Assembly: GCA_944324405.1 (NCBI GenBank)
Contig: CALUWF010000006.1
Coordinates: forward strand, 1-64,000
Length of the DNA: 64,000 nt
DNA from: Candidatus Gastranaerophilales bacterium
Lineage (GTDB): Bacteria; Cyanobacteriota; Vampirovibrionia; Gastranaerophilales; Gastranaerophilaceae
Direction of reading: 5' to 3'
This document shows positions 6,851-16,188 of the stretch, one piece after another (position 1 is the stretch's first letter; each line of letters opens with the position of its first letter). Under the pieces are notes generated by a model. The model did not search any database, was not told the DNA's origin, and saw only the letters and a program-made list of their open reading frames with translations. The position numbers and the translations under genes are program-made.

Positions 6851-9022
6851 ATGAAAATTAATCCAATTTCTATTTATCTAAAGCCGTATACACCACAGTC
6901 GAACAAAAGAGCACATAATAATCATATCAGCCCTTCATTGGAAAATTTTGCATTATTTCATAATTACTCTGCATTACTTGCTAAAAGTTCAATAAGCTTT
7001 TGTGGCAATGAAAACAACTTTAAAGAAAAGCTTGAAAAACTGTTAAATAATGGCAACGAAGATGAATTGTTTTTATTTATTGACTCCAGTTTACGAAACA
7101 GAGCCCGTGAAAAGAAAATTACGGGTAATAATGCCGACGATGTTGTACAAAGCGCAATTTTAGAAATACTCTTGCTTATGCAAAAATTTAATTCCGATGA
7201 AATTTCAAAGGATGAATTGTTGGATGGTGCGGAGGCTTTGCATAAAAATCTTAGGCTGAGTAATGAAGATTACTATTATAATTATAAATCAGTCAGCCTA
7301 AATCAACCCTTAGATGATAAAAGAAGCTTACAAGATATAATCCCCAATGATGACGAGCACAAGATTAACTATTTAAGCAAACCTGACGCAGTGCAGAAAC
7401 AAAAAGCAAGGTTTGATGTTGAAAATGCGGTTAGCGGTGTAGATTTAACTCAGTACGAGAGAGATTTGCTGCGTGCAAAGTACACTGATGATGACAGTGT
7501 TACATATTCTCAACTGGCACGTGCCTATGGGATATCAACGGTGCGTATGATTACGTTAATCAGAAAAATAATCAAAAAAATACAAATATCAAACAATGCG
7601 CTGCCGCAAGGTGAAATACAAAATATAAATGAGTTTATCGGGCGTTTTAATAAAGAAGGGCTAACGTATAAAAATTACCTTGCAGCTTGCCTGAGGCATC
7701 CTCAGCTATTTTCCCGTTCTCCTGATACTATGGAAAGCAATGTTAGAGATTTTGTAGAAAAATTTAAAAATGAAGGATTGACCGTTGAAAATTACCTTAC
7801 AGCCTGCTTAAAGCATTCTCAACTGTTTGTTCAATCTCCCGATACCATAGAAGGTAATGTAAGAGGCTTTGTCAAGAAATTTGAACATGAAGGCTTAACT
7901 GTTGAAAGGTATCTGGCAGCTTGTATAAAACATCCTCAGCTATTTTCTCAATCCCCAGATACCATAGAAGGCAATGTCCGGGATTTGGTCAAAAAGTTTA
8001 AAGATGAAGGCTTAACAGTTGAAAGGTATCTGGCTGCTTGTTTAAAGCACCCTCAACTACTTGGTCAATCTCCTGATAATGTAGAAAGCCATGTTAAGGG
8101 TTTGGTAAAGAAATTTGAAAATGAAGGCTTAACGGTAGACAGATATCTAACAGCTTGTCTTAGGCATCCTCAACTATTTGGTCAATCCCCCAATACCATA
8201 GAAAGCAATGTCAGAGACTTGGTCAAAAAATTTGAAAATGATGGATTGACCGTTAAAAAGCATCTTTTAGCATGTTTAGATATACCACAGCTATTTTCTC
8301 GTTCTCCTGATTCGGCCGAAAGTAATGTCCGAGATTTGGTCAAAAAATTTGAAAATGAAGGATTGACTGTTGAAAAATGCCTTGCAGCCTGCTTAAAACG
8401 GTCTCAGTTGTTTTATCAATCCCCAGATACCATAGAAGGCAATGTCAGAGACTTGGTCAAAAAATTTGAAAATGATGGGTTGACCGTTGAAAGGTATCTG
8501 GCTGCTTGCTTAAAGCACCCTCAACTATTTGTTCAATCTCCTGATACCGTAGAAAGTAATGTCAGAGATTTAGTCAAGAAATTTGAAAGCGAGGGACTAA
8601 CAGTTGAGCGCTATTTAGGTATGTGTTTAAATAATGCTTCGCTGTTTAGCCGCTCACCTGATAGTATTGAGAATAATTTCAAGGCTGTATTATTTTTGTA
8701 TCGAAATTTATATAATATGTCATCAAATAGTGAACCGTTAGATAAAATATCCGCTAATTATATATTGCTTGGAAGCAAACCTGAAAGAAGCTACGACCAA
8801 TTATTGCGAAAAAGAATGATTAAGCAAAATAATGCTAAAGAATTAAAAGGATGTTCAAGATTTCGGGAAAAAATAATAAATTGCCTTAGGGCGCATCCAG
8901 ACGTATTGTATAAATTTTCAGTTATAAATGATGAGTTAACGGATGATTTTATCAAATATACCAAAAACCTTGCCATTGAGGCGCTCGGACGAGATGATGT
9001 ATTTGATATAACTGTTGAATAA
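6851..9022 (+). CDS. Sigma-70-like protein fused to nine mTERF-like repeats
   Basis: A 723-residue protein counted from ATG 6851; a TTG at 6833 is possible, but the MKINPIS start recurs elsewhere in the window. Residues 1-60 are low-complexity and carry SISFCGN. About 75-245 resemble a sigma-70 factor: a region-2-like RAREKKITGNNADDVVQSAI, a linker SLNQPLDDKRSLQDIIPND, and a region-4-like helix-turn-helix (TQYERDLLRAKY...TYSQLARAYGIS). Residues 258-608 are nine 39-residue repeats with consensus ending LAACLKHPQLFSQSPDT, whose helix-helix-PxLF pattern recalls mTERF repeats that bind nucleic acid as a superhelix. A helical tail follows. The sigma similarity is moderately strong; the mTERF likeness is pattern-based. 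No Shine-Dalgarno sequence precedes the ATG; the leader is T-rich. Confidence 0.85.
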   Translation: MKINPISIYLKPYTPQSNKRAHNNHISPSLENFALFHNYSALLAKSSISFCGNENNFKEKLEKLLNNGNEDELFLFIDSSLRNRAREKKITGNNADDVVQSAILEILLLMQKFNSDEISKDELLDGAEALHKNLRLSNEDYYYNYKSVSLNQPLDDKRSLQDIIPNDDEHKINYLSKPDAVQKQKARFDVENAVSGVDLTQYERDLLRAKYTDDDSVTYSQLARAYGISTVRMITLIRKIIKKIQISNNALPQGEIQNINEFIGRFNKEGLTYKNYLAACLRHPQLFSRSPDTMESNVRDFVEKFKNEGLTVENYLTACLKHSQLFVQSPDTIEGNVRGFVKKFEHEGLTVERYLAACIKHPQLFSQSPDTIEGNVRDLVKKFKDEGLTVERYLAACLKHPQLLGQSPDNVESHVKGLVKKFENEGLTVDRYLTACLRHPQLFGQSPNTIESNVRDLVKKFENDGLTVKKHLLACLDIPQLFSRSPDSAESNVRDLVKKFENEGLTVEKCLAACLKRSQLFYQSPDTIEGNVRDLVKKFENDGLTVERYLAACLKHPQLFVQSPDTVESNVRDLVKKFESEGLTVERYLGMCLNNASLFSRSPDSIENNFKAVLFLYRNLYNMSSNSEPLDKISANYILLGSKPERSYDQLLRKRMIKQNNAKELKGCSRFREKIINCLRAHPDVLYKFSVINDELTDDFIKYTKNLAIEALGRDDVFDITVE
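7622..8674 (+). repeat. Nine tandem 117-bp repeats inside the sigma/mTERF-like gene
   Basis: Nine in-frame units of exactly 117 bp (39 codons) run without spacers. Each encodes NVRDLVKKFENEGLTVER and then YLAACLKHPQLFSQSPDTI, with small changes. The inner units are the most alike at DNA level, which suggests recent duplication or unequal crossover. A degenerate tenth unit follows (NFKAVLFLYRN). Confidence 0.95.
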
Positions 9023-9036
9023 CTATATTAATAAAA

Positions 9037-9063
9037 AACAGCGGATGAAATTCATCCGCTGTT
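9037..9063. terminator. Bidirectional intrinsic terminator
   Basis: A perfect 13-bp inverted repeat (AACAGCGGATGAA and TTCATCCGCTGTT) lies between the convergent sigma/mTERF-like gene (ends 9022) and the SLH gene (ends 9086). It is flanked by A-rich and T-rich runs on either side, so it can terminate both. Confidence 0.85.
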
Positions 9064-9085
9064 CAAATTTTAGCGTAGTCCAAGC

Positions 9086-10525
9086 TTAGAATATAATAAG
9101 TAATTCTTCGCCGGGATTGAGGCTTGATGAATTTGACAGGCTCGGAACGATTAAGTATACAATTTCGTCACCGATTTCATAAATTACACCAAATACGCCG
9201 CCTATGATATTTTTGCAAATGTCATAGATACCTTTTCCAAGTGTAATAAATGAGCTGCCAAATCTTTTAACCCCTGCTTTAGGCTGTAAGCAAAGAGTAT
9301 CTACAAATGTGTCTGATAATTCATCGCCGATTTCTTCTACACCGTTTGCGGCAATGTTAACACCCGTACCGACTGTTCTGCCCGATACACCGATTATTCT
9401 TGCCGCAGCTGAGAAAGGTGCGCCGAATAATCTTGCAATGAAGTTAGGATTTTTAATTTCATTGGCTTGGGCTTCAGTGATATTTTTGGGGAATTCAACA
9501 ACTGTATCGCCGTTTTTGATTTCAAGGAATTTAACTTTGATGAAACCGGGATGTTTTAATCCTGGACGTTTAACGGCAACAACTTCACCCTTAACTGTTG
9601 AACCTGCGGGGAATACATTGTTGTTGATTTCAACTTCTTTTGTTGTAACTGCTGCAAATTTTTGGCCGATATTTGAAGTTTTCGCGCTAATTCTGTCAGC
9701 AAGTTTTACATTTAAGTAAACAGGTTTGTATGATTTTACACAATCGGGAGCGAGTTTATCTTTTGCGAGTTTTCCGTTAGACGTTGCAAAGTTTGTTCTT
9801 AAAGTGCCGATTAAATATGCAACTTGTTCTTTTGAAAGGTACATGTCGTCATTTACCCTTTTTTGATCGGGCACTTGATCCAGAAGTTCGGAATTAACAA
9901 CTTCTTTTGTAGCGCCGATTGCCCAAGAGGGGATGTATTCGATTGTTTTTCCGTTATATTCGGGAACAAGAAGGCTTCTGTCTGTCGGAACATCGATTAA
10001 TTGTGCGATAACCGCGAATACTTCTGCTTTTGTAATGGGTTGGTCGGGTTTAAATGTTTTGTCCGGATAGCCAATCATAACGCCGGCATTAGTTGCCCTT
10101 GCAATCCATTCGTTAGCCCAGTAGTTTGTAGCTACATCGGAATATTTTTTTGTTTTTCCGACAGGAGCGACATCAAAACCTTCCGAGAGTACAACTGCCA
10201 TTTCGGAACGAAGGATGGGCATTTTGGGGTTAAACAGTTCGCCGCCGCTTCTTTCTTTAATTAAAGTCAGGACGTCTTTTGCCCAAGAATCTACATAAAC
10301 AGAATCTTTATTTTTAATGCCTATTCTGTTTTTTGTTTTGTAAATTTTTCCGCCTGTTTGGTAAACTTTGTTACCGTCTACGTATGTTTGCGCTTCGGGG
10401 TTAAAAAGTGTCGGGTGCGCATAACCTTCGATTTGCCCTTCTTTGCAAGGCCCTGCCAGTGCTGCACCGATTGTAAATGTAAGTGCAACAAGGGAAGCTG
10501 CAAAAAGCTTTTCAATCTTTTTCAT
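9086..10525 (-). CDS. Secreted S-layer homology (SLH) domain protein
   Basis: From ATG 10525 (GGAGAACTG before it) the protein has 479 residues; a longer frame to 10552 lacks a ribosome site. A clear signal peptide (MKKIEKLFAASLVALTFTIG...ALA) is followed by SLH motifs over roughly residues 75-240: FNPKMPILRSEMAVVLSEGF, YSDVATNYWANEWIARA, GYPDKTFKPDQPITKAEVF and a weaker third unit (YLSKEQVAYLIG). SLH modules bind cell-wall polymers. The C-terminal half (about 260-479) has beta-rich character and a hydrophobic end; I do not recognise it. In cyanobacteria, SLH-bearing outer-membrane proteins tie the outer membrane to peptidoglycan, and a similar role is plausible here. Confidence 0.9.
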   Translation of the reverse strand: MKKIEKLFAASLVALTFTIGAALAGPCKEGQIEGYAHPTLFNPEAQTYVDGNKVYQTGGKIYKTKNRIGIKNKDSVYVDSWAKDVLTLIKERSGGELFNPKMPILRSEMAVVLSEGFDVAPVGKTKKYSDVATNYWANEWIARATNAGVMIGYPDKTFKPDQPITKAEVFAVIAQLIDVPTDRSLLVPEYNGKTIEYIPSWAIGATKEVVNSELLDQVPDQKRVNDDMYLSKEQVAYLIGTLRTNFATSNGKLAKDKLAPDCVKSYKPVYLNVKLADRISAKTSNIGQKFAAVTTKEVEINNNVFPAGSTVKGEVVAVKRPGLKHPGFIKVKFLEIKNGDTVVEFPKNITEAQANEIKNPNFIARLFGAPFSAAARIIGVSGRTVGTGVNIAANGVEEIGDELSDTFVDTLCLQPKAGVKRFGSSFITLGKGIYDICKNIIGGVFGVIYEIGDEIVYLIVPSLSNSSSLNPGEELLIIF

Positions 10526-10577
10526 CAGTTCTCCTATTCTTTTGAAATTCAAACCCGTAGTTTTGTATAACGTCGCT

Positions 10578-10606
10578 ATTATGAGTCAAAAATGCCAGAA
10601 TGTCAA
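10578..10606 (-). promoter_or_regulatory. Sigma-70 promoter of the SLH gene
   Basis: On the minus strand a consensus -35 TTGACA (10601-10606) is followed by a 17-bp spacer and a -10 CATAAT (10578-10583). Transcription would start near 10571 and give a leader of about 46 nt to the ATG at 10525. Spacing and sequence are near-ideal, fitting an abundant envelope protein. Confidence 0.7.
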
Positions 10607-10728
10607 GTGTTTTCAGACATTTTTATAGATATTTTAAAATAACTTTATTGTTAAAAAATATTGAAATCATGGCGATTTTGTGGGATAATTCTTAGACGAA
10701 AAATACATTATCTAACGGAGATTTTTTT

Positions 10729-11520
10729 ATGACAATTAAAGTTGCGGTTGTCGGTGCATTGGGAAAAATGGGCAAAGAGGTTATTAAGGCGGTTGTGCAA
10801 AGTAATGACTTTGAGCTTGTGTGTGCAATAGATAAATTTGAGCTCGGTTTCAATGTTTGCGAAGATGTTGCGATTGAAGGAGATATTTTAAAGGCTTTTG
10901 AACTCAGAAAACCCGATGTGGCAGTTGATTTTACTCAGCCTGATACCGTTTTTGAAAATATTAAAACTTATCTTGATTTAAACGTTAAATCGGTAATCGG
11001 AACTACCGGCTTGAGCGACAAGCAGCTTGATGAAATAAAATCTCTGTCGGCAGAAAAAAATACCGGCTGTTTTATTGCACCTAATTTTTCTACAGGTGCG
11101 GTGCTAATGATGAAATTTGCTCAAATGGCTGCAAAATACTTTAACAACGCCGAAATTTTAGAGTTTCATCATAATCAAAAGAAAGACGCACCCTCGGGTA
11201 CCGCTATTAAGACGGCACAACTTATGACACAGGTAAATAAAAATTTAAAAGATGGCAATTGCCCCGAAACAGAGCTTATAACAGGTGCACGCGGCGCTAA
11301 TTATACCGATACAAACGGAGATGGCAACATAAATATCCATTCCGTTCGCATGCCGGGCTTTGTTGCTTCTCAGGAAGTTATTTTCGGCTCTGCGGGTCAA
11401 ACTCTTAAAATTCGTCATGATTCTATTAACCGAGAATGCTATATGGATGGCGTTTTAATGGCGGTACGTCATGTTGTTGAAAATAATAATTTTGTATATG
11501 GATTGGAGAATATTTTATGA
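10729..11520 (+). CDS. dapB: 4-hydroxy-tetrahydrodipicolinate reductase
   Basis: DapB reduces 4-hydroxy-tetrahydrodipicolinate with NAD(P)H in lysine and diaminopimelate synthesis. The 263-residue protein has the Rossmann loop GALGKMGKEV at residue 7, the IGTTGLS segment, and the active-site EFHHNQKKDAPSGTA. A CGGAG ribosome site precedes the ATG. It overlaps asd by 4 bp (ATGA), so the two are translationally coupled. It opens a three-gene diaminopimelate operon needed for peptidoglycan. Confidence 0.97.
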   Translation: MTIKVAVVGALGKMGKEVIKAVVQSNDFELVCAIDKFELGFNVCEDVAIEGDILKAFELRKPDVAVDFTQPDTVFENIKTYLDLNVKSVIGTTGLSDKQLDEIKSLSAEKNTGCFIAPNFSTGAVLMMKFAQMAAKYFNNAEILEFHHNQKKDAPSGTAIKTAQLMTQVNKNLKDGNCPETELITGARGANYTDTNGDGNINIHSVRMPGFVASQEVIFGSAGQTLKIRHDSINRECYMDGVLMAVRHVVENNNFVYGLENIL

Positions 11521-12539
11521 CACAGAGAAAACCAAACATTGCGGTGCTTGGTGCATCGGGCGTTGTAGGCAGAGAAATTTTAGGAATTCTTGCTGAAACT
11601 GATATTGAATATAACGATATAAAATTTCTTGCGTCAAAACGTTCCGCGGGAAATAAAATAGAATTTAAAAACGAAGAATATACGATTATTGAGGCAACAC
11701 CTGAAGTCTTTGAAGGTGTTAATGTCGTTCTTGCTTCCGCAGGCGGTTCAACAAGTCTTGCGCTTGCACCTGAAGCCGTAAAAAGGGGTGCCGTTTATAT
11801 TGATAATTCAAGCGCATTTCGTATGGAAGATAATGTTCCTCTTGTAATAGCAGGTGTCAACGATGATGATTTAAAAATGCACAAAGGAATAATTGCAAAT
11901 CCTAATTGCTCTACATCACAGTTAATGCTTGCGCTAAAACCGCTTCATGATTATGCAAAAATAAAAAGACTTATTGTTTCTACTTATCAAGCTGTTTCAG
12001 GTGCCGGTCTTGCAGCAATTCAGGAACTTACGGATAACACAAAAACAAATCTTATCGGCATGCCATATGACCACAAGGTGTTTAAATATGAAATAGGTTT
12101 CAATGTAATTCCGCAGATTGATGTTTTTTGCGACAACGGCTATACAAAAGAAGAAATGAAAGTGACAAACGAAACAAGAAAAATTCTTCATCTTGACAAA
12201 AGCGTGCCGATTTCCTGTACGGCAGTCAGAGTTCCCGTATATATAGGACACTCGGAAGCGGTAAGTATAGAATTTGAAAATCCTATTGATGCGGATAAAA
12301 CGCGTGAAATCTTAAAAAATGCATACGGGGTAAACGTTTTGGACGATACGGAACATTATGTATATCCTACGCCCAAAGATGCCGCAGGCAAAGACCCTGT
12401 TTTTGTCGGCAGAATAAGAAAATCAATTGCTTTTGATAACGGCATTGATTTCTTCTGTGTTGCGGATAATTTAAGAATAGGTGCGGCACTTAACACTGTA
12501 AGGCTTGCACAAAAAGTCATTGAGATGGGACTTTATTAA
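11517..12539 (+). CDS. asd: Aspartate-semialdehyde dehydrogenase
   Basis: Asd makes aspartate semialdehyde from aspartyl phosphate with NADPH and supplies both DapA and the threonine/methionine branch. The 340-residue protein shows the NADP loop VLGASGVVGREIL, the catalytic cysteine motif NPNCSTSQ, and the substrate-binding TAVRVPVYIGHSEAV. It overlaps dapB by 4 bp and lies 10 bp before dapA. The length is typical. Confidence 0.97.
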   Translation: MTQRKPNIAVLGASGVVGREILGILAETDIEYNDIKFLASKRSAGNKIEFKNEEYTIIEATPEVFEGVNVVLASAGGSTSLALAPEAVKRGAVYIDNSSAFRMEDNVPLVIAGVNDDDLKMHKGIIANPNCSTSQLMLALKPLHDYAKIKRLIVSTYQAVSGAGLAAIQELTDNTKTNLIGMPYDHKVFKYEIGFNVIPQIDVFCDNGYTKEEMKVTNETRKILHLDKSVPISCTAVRVPVYIGHSEAVSIEFENPIDADKTREILKNAYGVNVLDDTEHYVYPTPKDAAGKDPVFVGRIRKSIAFDNGIDFFCVADNLRIGAALNTVRLAQKVIEMGLY

Positions 12540-12549
12540 GGAGATTAGT

Positions 12550-13455
12550 ATGACAATGAGATATGATGCGGGTGAAGTGATTACCGCAATGGTTACACCT
12601 TTTAATGAAAAAAGAGAAATTGATTACCCTGCGGTGGAAAAACTTGCACGACACCTTGCCGAATCCGGCTCTGATGCAATTTTGGTTGCAGGTACGACAG
12701 GCGAGAGCCCCACTTTAACACATGAAGAAGAGTACGAACTTCTATACGCCGTAAAAGGTACTGTTAGCGGTGATGCAAAAATTATAATGGGCGCGGGTTC
12801 AAATTCTACTCGTACTGCGATTGATGTTACCAAAAAAGTTGAAAGCCTTGGCGCTGATGCTATTTTATCTGTTGTACCTTATTATAACAAACCTAATCAA
12901 CAGGGAATGATTGAGCATTTCGGCGCAATTGCAAGAAGTACAGACTTGCCGATTATACTTTATAACATTCCTTCCCGTACGGGTGTGAATATGCTTCCGC
13001 AGACTGTAGCATTTTTGGCCAAAGAATATTCAAACATTGTTGCACTTAAGCAATCAAATCCTGATTTGGATTTAATTTCAGAGTTTAAGGCGCAATGTCC
13101 GCCCGACTTTGCAATTTATTGCGGCGATGACAGCCTGACTCTTCCCATGCTTTCTTTGGGCGCCCATGGCGTAATATCCGTAGCATCGCATGTTGTGGGT
13201 AATGAAATTAAATCAATGATTCATAATTTTAAATCAGGCCAGGTTAAGGCGGCAAGAAACATGCACCAAATGCTTTTTCCTCTATTCAGGAAGCTTTTTA
13301 TGGCTCCAAACCCTGTTCCGGTCAAAGCTGTTCTGTCGCGTTTAAAACTCATTGAAAATTATGTCAGACGCCCGCTTGTCGAACTAAATGAAATTGAGCG
13401 TTCGGAGTTGTTTGACTGTTTAAATGAAGTACTTGAAGCCCTAAAAAATGCATAA
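12550..13455 (+). CDS. dapA: 4-hydroxy-tetrahydrodipicolinate synthase
   Basis: DapA condenses pyruvate and aspartate semialdehyde. The 301-residue TIM-barrel protein has the GTTGESPTLTHEE loop, the YNIPSRTG motif with the catalytic Tyr, and the Schiff-base lysine in ALKQSN. I start at ATG 12550 because AAGGAGATTAG lies just upstream; a longer frame from 12505 runs back into asd without a ribosome site. It ends the asd-dap operon before a strong terminator. Confidence 0.96.
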   Translation: MTMRYDAGEVITAMVTPFNEKREIDYPAVEKLARHLAESGSDAILVAGTTGESPTLTHEEEYELLYAVKGTVSGDAKIIMGAGSNSTRTAIDVTKKVESLGADAILSVVPYYNKPNQQGMIEHFGAIARSTDLPIILYNIPSRTGVNMLPQTVAFLAKEYSNIVALKQSNPDLDLISEFKAQCPPDFAIYCGDDSLTLPMLSLGAHGVISVASHVVGNEIKSMIHNFKSGQVKAARNMHQMLFPLFRKLFMAPNPVPVKAVLSRLKLIENYVRRPLVELNEIERSELFDCLNEVLEALKNA

Positions 13456-13460
13456 TAAAT

Positions 13461-13487
13461 AAAAGCCCTCTAAGCAAGAGGGCTTTT
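13461..13487. terminator. Bidirectional terminator between dapA and uvrB
   Basis: An 11-bp stem (AAAAGCCCTCT and AGAGGGCTTTT) with a 5-nt loop lies between convergent dapA (ends 13455) and uvrB (ends 13494). A/T runs on each side allow termination of both. Confidence 0.92.
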
Positions 13488-13493
13488 TAAAAT

Positions 13494-15479
13494 TTAAACC
13501 AAATCTCTAAGTTTTTTAATCTGGTCGCGGATTTCTGCCGCGCGTTCAAAATCAAGTACTTTTGCAGCCTTATGCATATCTTTTTCAAGTTTGTTTAAAA
13601 GCTTTGGCAGATCCTTTTTATCAATGTTAAGCTCGCTCATCTGTTCTGCAACAATGTCTTCAAGACTTCTATAGCTTGCAACAAGGCTTAATAGATTATT
13701 TTCGATAGATTTTTTAATGGTCTTTGGCGTGATATTGTGCTCTTTGTTGTATGCAACCTGTAATTTTCGGCGTCTGTTTGTTTCATTTATTGCAAGACGC
13801 ATTGAGTCCGTAATTTTATCGGCATACATAATAACATGTCCTGCCGCATTTCTGGCACTTCTTCCTATTGTTTGAATTAGCGACGTTTCACACCTTAAAA
13901 AGCCTTCTTTATCCGCGTCCATTATGGCAACAAGTGAAACCTCCGGTATATCAAGCCCTTCCCTTAAAAGATTAACCCCGACAAGCACATCAAATTCGCC
14001 TAAGCGCAAGTCCCTTAATATTTCAACCCTTTCAAGCGATTGTACTCCGCTGTGGAGATAGCGTACGCGTATGCCTTGTTGCAGAAGGTATTGTGTCAAA
14101 TCTTCCGCCATTTTTTTTGTAAGTGTTGTAACAAGCACCCGTTCTTTTTTCTCTGCCGTTTTCTTAATTTCCGTCATTAGGTTTTGGACTTGTCCATCTG
14201 TCGGACGTACGTCAATTTCAGGGTCAAGCAGCCCCGTAGGGCGGATAATTTGTTCCACTATTTGCTCTGAATTGTCGCGTTCAAATTCCGCAGGTGTGGC
14301 GGAAATAAATATTTTCTGTCCGATTTTTTTCCAAAATTCATCAAAGGTAAGCGGTCTGTTGTCCTTAGCGCATGGCAGTCTAAATCCATAGTCCACAAGT
14401 ACTTCTTTTCTTGATCTGTCTCCGTAATACATTCCTTTGAGCTGCGGGAGTGTAACGTGCGATTCGTCTATAACAACAAGGAAATCTTTTGGAAAATAAT
14501 CCAATAATGTGGCAGGGGGCGTGCCCGGTGCTCTTCGCTCAATAATTCTTGAATAATTTTCAATGCCCGAACAGTAGCCCATTTCTTTTATCATTTCCAT
14601 ATCGTAATGCACGCGCTGTTCAAGTCTTTGCGCTTCGACAAGCTTATTTTGTGCATTAAGCTCGTTTAATCTCTGTCTTAATTCATAATTTATCAGCCTT
14701 ATTGTTTCTTCCAAATCGTCATCGTATGCAAGATAGTGAACAGCAGGATATATGACTGTTTCAGGTACGTTTTCAAGTACTTCGCCCGTGACCGAGTCAA
14801 TTCTTGATATTTTTTCAATTTCATCCCCGAAATAGTAAATTCTTGTGATTATTTTTTCATAACTTGGCATAATTTCGACAATATCGCCGCGTGCGCGAAA
14901 CGTTGCTCGCTTTAGCTCAAGGTCGTTTCTTTCGTATCTGGTCGATACAAGATGTGTCAACAATTCTTGCCTCGGCAGTTCCTGGCCTACTTTTAGCGTT
15001 ATGGAACCTTTAAAATAATTCTCGGGCAAACCTAAGCCGTATATACAGCTTACCGATGCCACCACTATAACATCATTTCTTTCATACAGGCTGCGTGTTG
15101 TATTGTGCCGAAGCCTGTCTATTTCATCATTTATTGTTGCGGATTTTTCAATATATGTATCGGTGCGCGGTATGTATGCCTCGGGTTGATAGTAATCATA
15201 ATAACTTATAAAGTATTCAACCGCATTATCGGGAAAGAGTTCTCTAAATTCATTATAGAGCTGTGCCGCAAGCGTTTTATTGTGCGCAATAACCAATGTA
15301 GGTTTTTGTACTTTTTCAATAACGTTTGCAATGGTGAAAGTTTTGCCGCTGCCCGTTACGCCAAGAAGTGTCTGGTTTTGGCACCCTTCATTAATACCTT
15401 TGACAAGTTCATTAATTGCATGCGGCTGATCCCCGGCAGGCTTATGAGCAGAATGTATTTTGAATTTCTTTTCTATCAT
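13494..15479 (-). CDS. uvrB: Excinuclease ABC subunit B
   Basis: UvrB verifies lesions in nucleotide excision repair, receiving DNA from UvrA and recruiting UvrC. The 661-residue protein has the Walker A motif [10 protein letters not shown] near residue 40, the beta-hairpin region [13 protein letters not shown], helicase motifs ([38 protein letters not shown]) and a C-terminal UVR motif ([20 protein letters not shown]) for UvrC contact. Length and domain order are canonical. I did not identify a LexA box upstream. Confidence 0.98.
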   Translation of the reverse strand: MIEKKFKIHSAHKPAGDQPHAINELVKGINEGCQNQTLLGVTGSGKTFTIANVIEKVQKPTLVIAHNKTLAAQLYNEFRELFPDNAVEYFISYYDYYQPEAYIPRTDTYIEKSATINDEIDRLRHNTTRSLYERNDVIVVASVSCIYGLGLPENYFKGSITLKVGQELPRQELLTHLVSTRYERNDLELKRATFRARGDIVEIMPSYEKIITRIYYFGDEIEKISRIDSVTGEVLENVPETVIYPAVHYLAYDDDLEETIRLINYELRQRLNELNAQNKLVEAQRLEQRVHYDMEMIKEMGYCSGIENYSRIIERRAPGTPPATLLDYFPKDFLVVIDESHVTLPQLKGMYYGDRSRKEVLVDYGFRLPCAKDNRPLTFDEFWKKIGQKIFISATPAEFERDNSEQIVEQIIRPTGLLDPEIDVRPTDGQVQNLMTEIKKTAEKKERVLVTTLTKKMAEDLTQYLLQQGIRVRYLHSGVQSLERVEILRDLRLGEFDVLVGVNLLREGLDIPEVSLVAIMDADKEGFLRCETSLIQTIGRSARNAAGHVIMYADKITDSMRLAINETNRRRKLQVAYNKEHNITPKTIKKSIENNLLSLVASYRSLEDIVAEQMSELNIDKKDLPKLLNKLEKDMHKAAKVLDFERAAEIRDQIKKLRDLV

Positions 15480-15667
15480 AACAACATTTTATATCAATAA
15501 TAAAATGCTGCAATTTTTGGATTTTTTATGTTTTTAATGCTTTTGCAGAAAATTAATCACACTGTCGTTTTTGTAAATTTTTCTTAAAATTTAAAGAATT
15601 TTTCTAAAGATTTTTTTTAAAAATTACGACTTGACTTATATAAAATAATTTTTACGAGGATTTATTA

Positions 15668-16039
15668 ATGGATATTAACAGTTTCCCCTGGGGTTTTATA
15701 CCATATTCGCAAAATAATACTTTAATTGCTAATAATACAGGCGGCAAAAATTTTGACGTTTCGCAAAACACGCCCATTAAACGCGATATTTCAAATAATG
15801 AGAGCAGTAAGGCGCTCGACGAAATTAATTCATATGTTGAAAATAAAAGCCTTGGAAGCATAGTCGGCGAATTTTTCAGCGATATTTTTAAACCGTTTAG
15901 CGTTTCGGGCTCTAATGATAACGAATATGCCCGCATGCTTGATGATTATGCTTCAAGGTATGCAAATAATGCTAATACGTCATCTAATTTGGCCCAAAGT
16001 GCAGGTGATACTTTAAAAAATCTTGCCGAAGGGGAATAA
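15668..16039 (+). CDS. Hypothetical protein, 123 aa
   Basis: I do not recognise this protein. It begins MDINSFPWGFIPYSQNN, is rich in Asn and Ser, and has a helical middle (GSIVGEFFSDIF) and a C-terminus with ANNANTSSNLAQSAG. There is no classical signal peptide or membrane helix. ACGAGGA precedes the ATG. It stands alone between uvrB and tRNA-Gln. The Asn-rich composition and N-terminus resemble other lineage-specific proteins in this window, but no domain can be named. Confidence 0.75.
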   Translation: MDINSFPWGFIPYSQNNTLIANNTGGKNFDVSQNTPIKRDISNNESSKALDEINSYVENKSLGSIVGEFFSDIFKPFSVSGSNDNEYARMLDDYASRYANNANTSSNLAQSAGDTLKNLAEGE

Positions 16040-16079
16040 TAAACGGCTGTATTTCAGTTGAATTCATAAAAATAAAAAA

Positions 16080-16152
16080 CTGGGGCGAAAGGATTCGAAC
16101 CTCTGAAATGGCGGGACCAAAACCCGCTGCCTTACCACTTGGCGACGCCCCA
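16080..16152 (-). tRNA. tRNA-Gln (anticodon TTG)
   Basis: On the minus strand a 73-nt cloverleaf runs from acceptor TGGGGCG (16152 downward) to CGCCCCA plus discriminator G. The anticodon stem GCGGG/CCCGC encloses the loop TTTTGGT with anticodon TTG, and GGTTCGAATCC forms the T arm. CCA is not encoded. It reads CAA codons and is a natural substrate of MnmA, encoded at 17361. Confidence 0.95.
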
Positions 16153-16188
16153 ATGGACATATTTATAATATATAATCAAGTTTTATTG

